A DNA stretch of 64,000 nt from an uncultured Lachnospiraceae bacterium (GTDB lineage Bacteria > Bacillota > Clostridia > Lachnospirales > Lachnospiraceae): the NCBI GenBank assembly GCA_946414885.1, contig CAMKQH010000013.1:1-64000 (forward strand), given 5' to 3'. This document shows, in pieces, positions 8,465-17,351 of the stretch; the first letter of the stretch is position 1, and each line of letters opens with the position of its first letter. The position numbers and the translations under genes are program-made. The notes under the pieces are model-generated. The model saw only the letters and a list, made by a program, of their open reading frames with translations, did no database searches and was not told where the DNA came from.

Positions 8465-9043
8465 TTACTGATTAATCTTCTTTATAAATCTTGCTGGATT
8501 ACCTGCCCATACCTCATCAGGCGGCACGTCTTTCGTCACAACCGAGCCCGCTCCTATAACAGACTGTTCCCCAATGGACACGCCTTTCAAAATTATACAA
8601 TGTCCGCCAATCCATGCTCCACGCTTTATAATTACTGGCATGGATTTTATGTCTGTATTTCCATTTAATCTTTTATCTGCATAGATTGAATGAAAGTCTG
8701 TATCATAGATGATGGAATTAACGCCAATGTACACATCATCTTCAATCACTATCTTTCTATTACAGTAAATAGTACTATTACTGATTCCTACGTTTTTCCC
8801 TATTTCAAGACTTCCCTTTCCTCTAACAGCAAAAATACAATCTTTTTGCCCACCACCTGCGGGATTGCTTTTCCAATGACTTCTTATAATAACTCCATCA
8901 TTTATTTTAAATTCTGAATCATCATCTATTTTCAAACGAATTATTCCATATGTTTTTATTTGTTTACCAAACTTTATTCCATGGATTTTAAAATTCGATT
9001 TATTATATATGTTTGTCATTATCCAAAATAATTTCCCAAGCAT
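8465..9043 (-). CDS. Hexapeptide-repeat acyltransferase (left-handed beta-helix, WbbJ/Maa-like)
   Basis: A 192-residue protein. From residue 70 onward it shows imperfect hexapeptide repeats ([LIV]-G-x-x-x-x): GSLEIGKNVGISNS, IVIEDDVYIGVNSII, VIIKRGAWIGGHCIILKGVSIGEQSVIGAGSVV, followed by the closing motif VWAGNPARFIKKI that is found in almost all sugar O/N-acetyltransferases of this class. The catalytic His is probably in TDFHSIYADKR. It would transfer an acetyl or similar group from acyl-CoA to a glycan sugar. Ribosome site GAGG, 5 nt before ATG. Confidence 0.9.
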   Translation of the reverse strand: MLGKLFWIMTNIYNKSNFKIHGIKFGKQIKTYGIIRLKIDDDSEFKINDGVIIRSHWKSNPAGGGQKDCIFAVRGKGSLEIGKNVGISNSTIYCNRKIVIEDDVYIGVNSIIYDTDFHSIYADKRLNGNTDIKSMPVIIKRGAWIGGHCIILKGVSIGEQSVIGAGSVVTKDVPPDEVWAGNPARFIKKINQ

Positions 9044-9115
9044 TGTTACCTCGCAATTAGCAAATCAATATTTTGCAATTCTTAATCAAACTATCCATTA
9101 TAAGTTTTACAAACA

Positions 9116-9850
9116 TTACATTCTTAAAAGCTTTTGCATTATTATTTTTAGATACATAGCAATATACTTTTTTCTCGAACAAATTCTATATTTATAATTT
9201 ATCTTATTTGATTCTTCCATCGCCTTGCGACTAAAAGACACCCCGCCTAATCGAAAATTACTTAATACATGATAGATTGGGCAAAATGATATGGCATCAT
9301 TAGCAATAGCCTTATACATAAAATCAAGATCGCTGGAATATTTATACTTCGTATCATAATAATAAAAATCGTCATAAATACTTTTGCTAATAAACGTTGC
9401 CGGATGAAATATCATCCTATTTTTCATGTTACGGTGATTAACAAAGGCAATTTCGAGTTCGTTTTCTTCAAAATCAATGATTCTAATTGCACCATATAAG
9501 ATTTGATATTTCTTGTTGGGATCATATTGTTTTACAACGTTTTTAAGGCAATCTTCTTCATAATAATCATCGCTGTTAATAATACCTACCAGTTCGCCTT
9601 TTGCCATTTTAATTCCTTTGTTCATGGCATCATATATCCCGTCATCCTTTTCAGACACATACCTAAGCCTTCCATTAAATTCCGGAATAAAAGATTCAAT
9701 TATGTTTATCGTATTATCCGTAGATCCGCCATCTACGATAATGTATTCATAATTTTTGTATGATTGTTTCAATACCTGTTCAATAGTTCTTTTTATTGTT
9801 TTTCCACTGTTAAATGATGGCGTAATTATACTTACCAAAATGTCATTCAT
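9116..9850 (-). CDS. Glycosyltransferase family 2 (GT-A fold)
   Basis: The protein opens with the GT2 signature: VSIITPSFNSGKTIKRTI, YIIVDGGSTDNT, then the DxD-like NSDDYYEED that binds the metal and nucleotide sugar. About 245 residues, no membrane span. I chose the ATG at 9850, which has a GAGAG site 8 nt upstream. The longer frame uses TTG and would place extra residues before the first strand. The donor and acceptor sugars cannot be assigned. It is in the AT-rich island, 4 bp from the frame of the preceding GT2 gene if the longer start is counted. Confidence 0.88.
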   Translation of the reverse strand: MNDILVSIITPSFNSGKTIKRTIEQVLKQSYKNYEYIIVDGGSTDNTINIIESFIPEFNGRLRYVSEKDDGIYDAMNKGIKMAKGELVGIINSDDYYEEDCLKNVVKQYDPNKKYQILYGAIRIIDFEENELEIAFVNHRNMKNRMIFHPATFISKSIYDDFYYYDTKYKYSSDLDFMYKAIANDAISFCPIYHVLSNFRLGGVSFSRKAMEESNKINYKYRICSRKKYIAMYLKIIMQKLLRM

Positions 9851-9874
9851 GTTATTCTCTCTTATTCTCAAATA

Positions 9875-10876
9875 TTAACTTCTACGGTTTTTTATCTTCG
9901 CAAGAATATAAATCACGCAAGAAAATCGATGCTTGATCAGGAAAAATTGTAATTTTCTTTTCTTAGAAATATAGTCTTTTGTTTTAAGCGATTTTGTCAT
10001 AAGAACAAAGGGTTTCTTGTTCATAATGTTTCGAATCTTTTTTCTATTAAATTTCTCCCCTGCAAGAACACCCTCCTCAATCTCCTTAAAAAAATAAGTG
10101 ATTAGATGTTTTTTTAATAAAATGTCTGTCGAAGTATCGCTCTCATTTTCATTTATCGCAATCCACCTGTCTAAAAAAACATCCCAATCGCTTAATTCAT
10201 CCCATTTTCTGTGTTTAACGTGAAGTGCTGAATAAGGATTCTGATAATAATAATACCAATCCTCCGCAACAAACAAAGCATTTTTAATTTTTTTTACATA
10301 TTCGCAATTGTATAATTGATCTTCAAAATATTTAATGCATTCATCAAATTTTATACTTTTGGCAATGGAAGTTAAATATAATCTGCCGCAAGGCGAAGCC
10401 AATGCATGTAATTCATCCCCCTTATTCTCAACAGAAAACATGGCTTCTAACATACGTAGCGTACTTATTTCCTTATGGTTTTTGTATATTCTCTGTTTAG
10501 AATCAAATTTAGGCAAATATACGATTCTTCCAATTACTAAATCATATTTTTCTTCAAGCAAATATTTTGCAGCATTTACAAAAAAAGATTGATCAATAAC
10601 GTCATCCGAATCCACGAACGTGACATACTCGCCTTGTGCTATTTCCACGCCTCTATTTCTCGCATAAGACACTCCGTGATTTGTAAAATAATGATATGAT
10701 ACCCTTTTGTCTTTCGAACAAAGAGTAACATAAAGTTTCGACAATTCTTTATCGCTGCCATCATCAATGATAATAATCTCTATCTCGGAATATTTTTGTT
10801 CTAGTATACTTGATAAACATTTTTGAAAATCATTAATAGGCGTGTTATAAACCGGAATTATGATACTTATCAACAT
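9875..10876 (-). CDS. Glycosyltransferase family 2 (GT-A fold)
   Basis: A 333-residue enzyme with the GT2 start MLISIIIPVYNTP, the nucleotide-binding IIIIDDGSDKE, the acceptor-loop GVSYARNRGVEIAQGEY and the DxD motif FVDSDDVID. The C-terminal 100 residues are basic and not conserved in an obvious way, which is common for capsule GT2 enzymes. Ribosome site AAAGGA, 6 nt from the ATG. 17 bp separate it from the upstream glycosyltransferase gene, so the genes are cotranscribed. Confidence 0.9.
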   Translation of the reverse strand: MLISIIIPVYNTPINDFQKCLSSILEQKYSEIEIIIIDDGSDKELSKLYVTLCSKDKRVSYHYFTNHGVSYARNRGVEIAQGEYVTFVDSDDVIDQSFFVNAAKYLLEEKYDLVIGRIVYLPKFDSKQRIYKNHKEISTLRMLEAMFSVENKGDELHALASPCGRLYLTSIAKSIKFDECIKYFEDQLYNCEYVKKIKNALFVAEDWYYYYQNPYSALHVKHRKWDELSDWDVFLDRWIAINENESDTSTDILLKKHLITYFFKEIEEGVLAGEKFNRKKIRNIMNKKPFVLMTKSLKTKDYISKKRKLQFFLIKHRFSCVIYILAKIKNRRS

Positions 10877-10893
10877 TTTTTAATCCTTTACGC

Positions 10894-11757
10894 TCAATTT
10901 ATAGCATAAAACTTTATGGCATAGAAAAAGCAACAGATTGATAACCTTATAAAGCCATAACCCCTATATTCTCTCAAATAGTAGGAATAACTCCTTAAGT
11001 GAATTTTCAAGAGCTTTTTCCTTTCAAACACTTTTTGGGTGGTTTTGGAATGATTGTGAATGACTTTATGCGCTATGTCACAGGCGCATTTGTATCCCTT
11101 CTTTCTAAAGCGTTCTGCCAAAATCATCTCTTCACAATATAAAAAAGTATTTTCATCCAAATATCCGCATTTTGAAGTTTTCTTAACGTCTAAAAGCATA
11201 CAGCAGCCTTGCGGTCTGTAAACATAGGAATAACCGCCCAAATCTATAATCGTTCGGCCTTTACGCTTATATTGCAGAATTCCCAAGGTCATGTCGTAGA
11301 AGCTATATCTGCACGCATCTCGATTGTATGCTCGACCATTCAAGTCACATACGTCCGGATTAATAACCGCAATTTGACTGTCTTTTTCAAAAATCGAAAG
11401 CATGTGTCCCAATAAGTCACGATCATCCATAAGAATATCATTATTTAAAATCCAAACATACCGATACCCAAGCTGCTCTGCAAGTTTTATCCCAATATTA
11501 TTTCCTTTGGCATATCCGGAATTACTGTCTGATCGTAAGTAATGATAGTTCCCAATTTCTTTCTTACTAAGTTCGGCGTCTGATTCATTGGGAGAAGCAT
11601 TATCAACTATAATAAACTGTTCCCATGACAAACCATATAAATCATGAACCAAAGTTGCCTCTTTCAAGGATTCTTCCCAAGACAGATAATTGAGTATTAC
11701 AACAGCTACGTCTTTTATTCTGTTCTCATCCATGGTTTTTCCGATATTGGTCGTCAT
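10894..11757 (-). CDS. Glycosyltransferase family 2, rhamnosyltransferase-like
   Basis: The sequence VAVVILNYLSWEESL, FIIVDNASPNESD, SNSGYAKGNNIGIKLA and the DxD-type WILNNDILMD matches the WcaA/RfbF branch of GT2 that often transfers rhamnose or related deoxysugars. The frame reaches 11802, but the ATG at 11757 has AGGAAGAG in place and its ATGA overlaps the stop of the TagA-like gene by 4 bp, which marks translational coupling, so I used it. About 287 residues. The C-terminal tail (CCFFYAIKFYAIN) is hydrophobic and may touch the membrane. Confidence 0.87.
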   Translation of the reverse strand: MTTNIGKTMDENRIKDVAVVILNYLSWEESLKEATLVHDLYGLSWEQFIIVDNASPNESDAELSKKEIGNYHYLRSDSNSGYAKGNNIGIKLAEQLGYRYVWILNNDILMDDRDLLGHMLSIFEKDSQIAVINPDVCDLNGRAYNRDACRYSFYDMTLGILQYKRKGRTIIDLGGYSYVYRPQGCCMLLDVKKTSKCGYLDENTFLYCEEMILAERFRKKGYKCACDIAHKVIHNHSKTTQKVFERKKLLKIHLRSYSYYLREYRGYGFIRLSICCFFYAIKFYAIN

Positions 11758-12500
11758 GTTCTCTTCCTTGAATAACGAATGATAATAGGTATTATTTCCC
11801 ATGCATCTCTTACGTATCTCTTAAACATTCGCTTTGGATCCTGAAAAATACGATATAGCCATTCTAAGCCATGATTTGACATCCATTTTGGTGCTCTTTT
11901 AATTCTTCCCGCAATAAAATCTATGGTGGCTCCAATTTGCATGGAAACAGAAACCGAAATTCTGTTTCGTACTTGATAAATAAACTTTTCTCCTTTGGGT
12001 GCTCCCAAGGCAACCGCAAGGATATCGGCATTCGATTTGTTGATCATATCTACAATATTATTGATTTCATCCTCATTATTTTCAAAACCATGCGGTGGAG
12101 AATAGTATCCTACAACCATTAATCCAGGATATGTTTTTTTTAATTTTTGAGCAGCTTTTTGCGCAACCCCCTCCATTGCACCAAGTATAAAAATCGAAAA
12201 ACCATTCTCTGCAGCCATTTTACATACTTGCGGAAACAAATCAGATCCAGAAACTTTTTCTTTAATGGGTCTTTTTAACCATTTTGAAATCCAAATCAGC
12301 GGTTTCCCATCCGCCAAGATTAAATCCGCTTTTTTATAAGCCCTGCGAAATTCTTTATCTTTTTCAATTAATACAATGTGATCAAGATTAGGTGTTACAA
12401 CATAGGAATGGTCATTTTTAATAACCAACTCTTTTATGGCATCGACAGCTTCTTTCATTGTTAAATTATCTATTTTCGTATTTAAAAACTGTATCCTCAT
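11754..12500 (-). CDS. WecG/TagA/CpsF family glycosyltransferase (GT26)
   Basis: A 248-residue GT26 enzyme. Members add the second sugar (often N-acetylmannosaminuronate, N-acetylmannosamine or glucose) to an undecaprenyl-diphosphate-sugar. Diagnostic blocks are VVTPNLDHIV (with the conserved Asp), LILADGKPLIW, KVSGSDLF, FILGAMEGVAQKAA, ALGAPKGEKF and the C-terminal IGATIDFIAGRIKRAPKWM-type block followed by GLEWLYRIFQDPKR. It follows the glycosylphosphotransferase gene by 40 bp, so the two probably catalyse consecutive steps of glycan assembly. It is the first AT-rich gene of the island in transcription order. Confidence 0.93.
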   Translation of the reverse strand: MRIQFLNTKIDNLTMKEAVDAIKELVIKNDHSYVVTPNLDHIVLIEKDKEFRRAYKKADLILADGKPLIWISKWLKRPIKEKVSGSDLFPQVCKMAAENGFSIFILGAMEGVAQKAAQKLKKTYPGLMVVGYYSPPHGFENNEDEINNIVDMINKSNADILAVALGAPKGEKFIYQVRNRISVSVSMQIGATIDFIAGRIKRAPKWMSNHGLEWLYRIFQDPKRMFKRYVRDAWEIIPIIIRYSRKRT

Positions 12501-12540
12501 GCACTTTTCATCCCTTATAATATAATACGTTTAAGTCAAG

Positions 12541-14094
12541 TCACCTTGAACCTTTTCCTAAAAGAACTACTCCCACCGTCTGTATCAGTATCTTCAGATC
12601 CTGCCCAATGCTCCAATTATCTATATACTGCAAATCCAGCTTCACGACCTCATTGAAATCCTTCACTTCGCTTCTGCCGCTGACCTGCCAAAGTCCAGTT
12701 AGTCCGGGAGTGATACTCATTCTTCTTCGATAATAATCATTATATTGTTCAAATTCATCCACCGTTGGCGGTCTTGTGCCGACAAGGCTCATGTCGCCTT
12801 TGAAGATGTTCCAGAACTGGGGAAGTTCGTCCAGGCTGGTGCGGCGAAGGAACTTGCCGACCTTGGTGATGCGGGGATCGTTCTCCATTTTGAACATAAG
12901 ACCCTGGACTTCGTTTTTGGCCATGAGTTCTTTTTTGCGTGCTTCGGCATCCGCATACATGGAGCGGAATTTGTAGATGCGAAAGCGGCGGCCGTTTTTG
13001 CCAATGCGGGTCTGGGAGAAGAATACCGGTCCCTTGGAATCTTCCAGCTTAATGGCAATGGCGATAAACGGAAAAAGGACTGCCGTAATGAGAAGTCCCA
13101 CGATGCTTCCGACAATGTCGGTAACTCGTTTAATCACGCTCATTCGCCAATCTCGGTCTTCGTTGTTGTAGCACATGACGGGAAAATCCGCAAATTCTCC
13201 CACGCCGCTACAGGGAACGCTAAAGCTCATGCTCTGCACGCAGTAATAACAGCGTACGCCCATCAATGCAAACGCCTGCACCCATTGATCCATCTCTTCC
13301 ACTGCCTGGCTGCAGTAAAAGAACACGACGTCAATGGGCATCTGTCTGGCAGCTTCAATCAAATCCTCTCTTCCGGCTATGATCGTCGGGAGATGATTCC
13401 CAGTCTTTTTATCTTTACCGGAAATCTCCAATGTTTTTCCGCCTTGTCCATTCAGCGAAGTGGAGCCTTCCTTTACGTTATTATTATAACTTTCTTGCAA
13501 AACAGATTTTTCCAGCATGCTTTGCGCAGCGGAAACGTCTGCCCCGTCCGTCAGGGCCGCCCCAACGACTTCATAGCTCCAGCCTTTGTCTGCTTTTATC
13601 CTTTCCATAACGCCGGCAAGGCTCTTCGAATCCGTCACGATCAGAATCTTTTCGCTACCCTTCCCCTTTTTATACGTGGCATTGATAAACCCCTTAAAAA
13701 GGATTCTGAGAAGATAACCGATCAGAATCTCACAGATTACAAAGTAACCAAGCATCAAACGGGAAAAATCGAGCTCTAATCGAAAAAGGTATACGCAGGT
13801 ACTGAGGAATGCAAATTGAATGAAATTATACTTAAGAACTTCTCCGGCTTCCACAAAGAATCCTCTTTGGAAAAAGCCTTCGTAGCGATTCATCATAAGA
13901 TTATAAAGAACACATCCTAAAATGCAGAGGACATAGACCGGAAACCATTCCGTTGACTCCGTGACCTTTGCGCCGAATGGCAACACAATACGGAGCCATC
14001 TTGCCAAAAAGTAAGCCATTGCTATGGTGACCAGATCGACAAAGAACGTGCCGTAGGTCTCTATGAGCTTATATTTTTTCCGATACAGCTTCAT
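12541..14094 (-). CDS. Polyprenyl-phosphate glycosyl-1-phosphate transferase (WbaP/WcaJ type)
   Basis: This 517-residue membrane enzyme starts the lipid-linked glycan by moving a sugar-1-phosphate from a nucleotide sugar to undecaprenyl phosphate. The N-terminal half has four or five membrane spans (about residues 10-130) and a cytosolic CoA-binding-like domain (150-300). The catalytic domain has a re-entrant hydrophobic stretch (VTDIVGSIVGLLIT), then KLEDSKGPVFFSQTRIGKNG, YKFRSMYADAE, FLRRTSLDELPQFWNIFKGD, SLVGTRPP and PGLTGLWQVSGRS, all strongly conserved. The linker around residues 205-235 (Ser/Gly-rich NGQGGKTLEI) looks like an insertion. Base composition is host-like, in contrast to the genes downstream. 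Confidence 0.95.
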   Translation of the reverse strand: MKLYRKKYKLIETYGTFFVDLVTIAMAYFLARWLRIVLPFGAKVTESTEWFPVYVLCILGCVLYNLMMNRYEGFFQRGFFVEAGEVLKYNFIQFAFLSTCVYLFRLELDFSRLMLGYFVICEILIGYLLRILFKGFINATYKKGKGSEKILIVTDSKSLAGVMERIKADKGWSYEVVGAALTDGADVSAAQSMLEKSVLQESYNNNVKEGSTSLNGQGGKTLEISGKDKKTGNHLPTIIAGREDLIEAARQMPIDVVFFYCSQAVEEMDQWVQAFALMGVRCYYCVQSMSFSVPCSGVGEFADFPVMCYNNEDRDWRMSVIKRVTDIVGSIVGLLITAVLFPFIAIAIKLEDSKGPVFFSQTRIGKNGRRFRIYKFRSMYADAEARKKELMAKNEVQGLMFKMENDPRITKVGKFLRRTSLDELPQFWNIFKGDMSLVGTRPPTVDEFEQYNDYYRRRMSITPGLTGLWQVSGRSEVKDFNEVVKLDLQYIDNWSIGQDLKILIQTVGVVLLGKGSR

Positions 14095-14222
14095 CCCCGC
14101 ACGTCCTTTCTTATATTTGCAAGATCAGATGCCCCATGCCATATCCAAACACTTAACCGTCATCGCAAAATAACTTTCATTTTTTCAAAGCCACAAAGCA
14201 TAATCGCTTTCGTCCTGCACAG

Positions 14223-16013
14223 TTACGCCAGCAGTCTGAAATACCGTTCCTTGGCTTCCTTGTATTCCTTGTTAAACAACTCATCATTACCGGAATGCAG
14301 ATCCGACAAGTAGTTGTGGATCTGGTGTTTCATCTCGGGCGTCACGCGTGCCACGGTGGCAAGTCCAACGTTTGAGCATACGTCAGAGATGTGTTCCACT
14401 TCCGCCAGTAAATTTAAGAATTCAGCACCGCCAAAGACCGAACACTCACCCTTTCTAAGTCTCTCCAGATGGTTTTCCTTCAGGAGCGCCACCATGTCAT
14501 CCACCACTTCTTCCAGGGGCTCAATATGTCTTGCCGCTTCCACGTTACATTTTCTAAACGTAACGTCCGTATAATCCAAAACCGTAGTCAAAAGTTCACG
14601 AAGGACGTTCAGTTCCTTCATTGCCATAGCAGAGAACTTTATGTTCTCTTTATTCATGGATTCCGCGATCTCACAAATATTTGTCGCTTTATCTCCCAAA
14701 TGCTCAAACTCACCGATTGCGGAATAATAATGATTCATAATTTCAATGTGATTCTTGGAGGTAATGTGAGCGCTGATCTGGATCAGATAGTTGTTGACCC
14801 TGTCGGCCATAAGGTCGATCATCTTTTCGTCGCGGTCAACCTTTTTCATTTTTTCAGCATCAAAGTTCGACACCAGTTCAAAGGAGCGCATTACGTTCTT
14901 TCTCGCCAACTGATACATCTCGAGGAGCACTTCATAGCATGCATTAAATGCGATTGCCGGGGTGCTAAAGAAAACGGGATTGAGCGCATCCAGCTTCTCG
15001 CTGTGGGTATCTTCCTCTTCGCTTGGCTCATCTTTGATGAGGCGTTTGCTGATCTTCTCATAAACACCAAGCATCGGAAGCAACAAGATCGCGCATGACA
15101 GGTTAAAAATGGAATTGGTGTTTGCGATTCCGCCGGAACGAATGGTCATGTTCCAGATCGAATCCAGCAATCCCAAGGAATGCGCGATTGTTACGGTAGT
15201 CAGGATCAAAACCGTTTCGCTAAGGTTAAACAAAATATTTACCAAGCCAACTCTTTTTGCGTCCGGTTTCGCTCCAATGTTACATACGATCGCAGTCGTC
15301 ACGCAATCGCCCAAGTAGATGCCGACCAAAACGGCGTAGATTTCGCTAAACGTCATTTGTCCCGAGGTGGAAAATGCCTGCAGGATACCTATTGTTGCCG
15401 AAGAACTTTGCAGGACAAACGCAATGCCCGCGCCTACGGCGTAACCAATGACGGGATTGTCTCCCATCATGGTAAACAGGCTCTCAATAATGCCGGTCTC
15501 CGTTAGTTTTCCTACGGAATCCGTCATTTTCATCAGTCCGGAGAACAGAATGCCAAATCCTATGATGATCTGGGCCGCCTTTTCGGGAATGCCGATCTTT
15601 CCGTTCATAACGGCGACCACCCCAATGATCAGCGCCAGCGGCGCCAGGGTGGAAGGCTTAAAAAACCCCAAAAAGGAAGTCCCCGAAGTATTCAAATCCA
15701 GTAATCTTATGATCTGTCCGGTGACGGTCGTACCAACGTTTGCACCGATCACGATCCCCAGGGAATTCCGCAAGGAAATGATGCCTGCGCCAACAAGGCC
15801 GGCAGTGATCACGATGGTCGCCGTCGAGGATTGGATGACGGCGGTCATGCCAACGCCCATCAAAAAAGCCGTAAACGGCGTTCTGGTCACCTTTTCCAAC
15901 GCTTTTTTTAAGGTTCCGGAGGAACTTTCCTTCAGCCCGTTTCCCATGAGGCGCATGCCGTACAGGAACATCGCCAGGCCACCAAATAAAGAAATAAAAT
16001 CAAATATATTCAT
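14223..16013 (-). CDS. Na+/phosphate symporter family protein with PhoU-like domain
   Basis: A 596-residue protein of the NptA/YjbB (SLC34-like) family. Residues 1-310 have two inverted copies of the Na/Pi transporter unit, each with the QSSTAT/QSSSATIG motif (VIQSSTATIVIT and VLQSSSATIGIL). Residues 345-590 form a long helical PhoU-like domain. It would import or export phosphate with sodium. It sits between two glycan genes but has a clear promoter of its own and no obvious link to glycan synthesis. No strong Shine-Dalgarno precedes the ATG. Confidence 0.93.
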   Translation of the reverse strand: MNIFDFISLFGGLAMFLYGMRLMGNGLKESSSGTLKKALEKVTRTPFTAFLMGVGMTAVIQSSTATIVITAGLVGAGIISLRNSLGIVIGANVGTTVTGQIIRLLDLNTSGTSFLGFFKPSTLAPLALIIGVVAVMNGKIGIPEKAAQIIIGFGILFSGLMKMTDSVGKLTETGIIESLFTMMGDNPVIGYAVGAGIAFVLQSSSATIGILQAFSTSGQMTFSEIYAVLVGIYLGDCVTTAIVCNIGAKPDAKRVGLVNILFNLSETVLILTTVTIAHSLGLLDSIWNMTIRSGGIANTNSIFNLSCAILLLPMLGVYEKISKRLIKDEPSEEEDTHSEKLDALNPVFFSTPAIAFNACYEVLLEMYQLARKNVMRSFELVSNFDAEKMKKVDRDEKMIDLMADRVNNYLIQISAHITSKNHIEIMNHYYSAIGEFEHLGDKATNICEIAESMNKENIKFSAMAMKELNVLRELLTTVLDYTDVTFRKCNVEAARHIEPLEEVVDDMVALLKENHLERLRKGECSVFGGAEFLNLLAEVEHISDVCSNVGLATVARVTPEMKHQIHNYLSDLHSGNDELFNKEYKEAKERYFRLLA

Positions 16014-16053
16014 CGGCTGTTTCTACCCATTTTTCCATAGTTTTACAAACTAT

Positions 16054-16082
16054 ATTATACTACGACAAGCCTTTTATGACAA
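16054..16082 (-). promoter_or_regulatory. Sigma-A promoter of the Na/Pi symporter gene
   Basis: Minus strand: TTGTCA (16077-16082), 17-bp spacer, TATAAT (16054-16059), 40 bp before the ATG. Confidence 0.8.
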
Positions 16083-16149
16083 TACAAATATCGGTTAGAA
16101 GCGCCAATTTGCGAAGGGAAACGCACGTTAATGCTTCGAAAAGACAAAT

Positions 16150-16188
16150 AAATAAAGAAAAAGGCTTCTCCTTTCCGAAGAAACCTTT
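16150..16188 (-). terminator. Rho-independent terminator after the GT2 gene
   Basis: On the minus strand a 10-bp stem with one G-U pair (AAAGGTTTCT / AGAAGCCTTT, 16160-16188, 9-nt loop) is followed by TTCTTTATTTATTTG. It lies just after the stop codon of the gene at 16203-17222 and isolates it from the symporter gene. Confidence 0.75.
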
Positions 16189-16202
16189 CTTTCCAAATGC
16201 AT

Positions 16203-17222
16203 TTAATGATATTGGATTTGATCCTTTTTGCGAAGGCTCATGATCTGTAACAACAATCCGTTATTGTACATCACGCGATAGATGCCTTCGTTAAAGCCGA
16301 ACACCTTATACTTAAACCACAGCTGATTGTGCTCCCTGGCTCCAAAGGACTTGTTTACAACTTCTTTGTATGCCTTTTTCAGTTCGCGATATCGCTCTTT
16401 GTTGAACTTCACGACAAAGTCCGCTTCCCTGTAGGCCCTAAAGAGGGAATTCGTTATGGAACCGAGAAGCTGTTGTGAACACTCCTGCCAGCCAACACTA
16501 TTAAAATAATTGCAGATGTCAAGCTGTGCCTCAACGCCGTCAAGGTGCTTGATGGAAAAGCGTCCCATGATGCTGTCAGGTCTCTGAAGGTAATAATACA
16601 AGGGTTCGTTTGTGACGTAAATGGAGTCACACTGCTCGATCAAGGCCTTGATAATGAAATTATCTTCCATACACTTGCCCTGCGTGTAACGAAGCTCCTT
16701 AAAGATCTTTGCCCGATAAATCTTATTCCATGCAACGGCACTAAACACTCGGAAATCTGACTCACAGAACATCTTCCAGAAATCCTTGTGAGTGATCAGC
16801 TTATTCCAAGGGATCTTCCGATGTTCATATATGTTTCCGTTTTTCTCAACGTAATCGTATTCACAGATTACCAGATCTGCATTATTCTTTCGCTGAAGCG
16901 TCAGCAAGGTCTCCAGATAGGTTGGCTTAATGTAATCGTCACTGTCAATAAAACAGATAAAATCGCCCCTGCAAATATCCAGACCGGCATTTCTTGCCGA
17001 AGAAAGACCGCGATTATTCTTGTGGATTACCTGAATTCTGTCATCCACCGCAGCATAATCATCACAGATCTTCGGGCTGCCATCCGGAGAACCGTCATCC
17101 ACCAAAATCAACTCAAAATTCGAATACGTCTGATTTCTGATGGAATCTATGCACTTCGCCAAATATGCCTCGACCTTAAAGACGGGCACAATTACGGAAA
17201 TCAGCTCGTTCAAGGCAATCAT
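16203..17222 (-). CDS. Glycosyltransferase family 2 (GT-A fold)
   Basis: A 339-residue GT2 enzyme with ISVIVPVFKVEAYLAKCI, LILVDDGSPDGSP, GLSSARNAGLDICRGD and the metal motif CFIDSDDYIKP. This type occurs widely in capsule and teichoic-acid-like clusters. The base composition is host-like. The ATG at 17222 has an AAGGG too close to it; a TTG three codons later (17213) is better placed, so the start is uncertain by three residues. It is flanked by its own promoter-like sequence (TTGATT at 17291-17296, TATCTT at 17268-17273, spacer 17) and a terminator, so it may be monocistronic. Confidence 0.9.
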   Translation of the reverse strand: MIALNELISVIVPVFKVEAYLAKCIDSIRNQTYSNFELILVDDGSPDGSPKICDDYAAVDDRIQVIHKNNRGLSSARNAGLDICRGDFICFIDSDDYIKPTYLETLLTLQRKNNADLVICEYDYVEKNGNIYEHRKIPWNKLITHKDFWKMFCESDFRVFSAVAWNKIYRAKIFKELRYTQGKCMEDNFIIKALIEQCDSIYVTNEPLYYYLQRPDSIMGRFSIKHLDGVEAQLDICNYFNSVGWQECSQQLLGSITNSLFRAYREADFVVKFNKERYRELKKAYKEVVNKSFGAREHNQLWFKYKVFGFNEGIYRVMYNNGLLLQIMSLRKKDQIQYH

Positions 17223-17267
17223 CCCTTCGTCATTCTTTTTAGAAAAATATAGAACGCCTTATAGAAA

Positions 17268-17296
17268 AAGATACCACAAATTCCGCTTTTAATCAA
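17268..17296 (-). promoter_or_regulatory. Probable promoter of the GT2 gene
   Basis: Minus strand: TTGATT (17291-17296), 17-bp spacer, TATCTT (17268-17273). The -10 box is imperfect. The ACCACAA and TTGTGGT sequences on either side (about 17273 and 17314) could pair or bind a regulator. Confidence 0.5.
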
Positions 17297-17351
17297 GTGT
17301 AAACACAAAATATTGTGGTTTTACGGTCAAAAGCTGAACTATTCAAACAAT

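Noticed and set aside
12745..13779. 344-codon open frame on the plus strand
   Set aside because: It is antisense to the glycosylphosphotransferase, has no ribosome site, and its product has no fold-like pattern. The minus-strand gene has all family motifs.
14095..14222. Promoter or terminator between the Na/Pi symporter and the glycosylphosphotransferase
   Set aside because: Only a 5-bp hairpin and weak -35/-10 candidates are visible, so nothing is called in this 128-bp gap.
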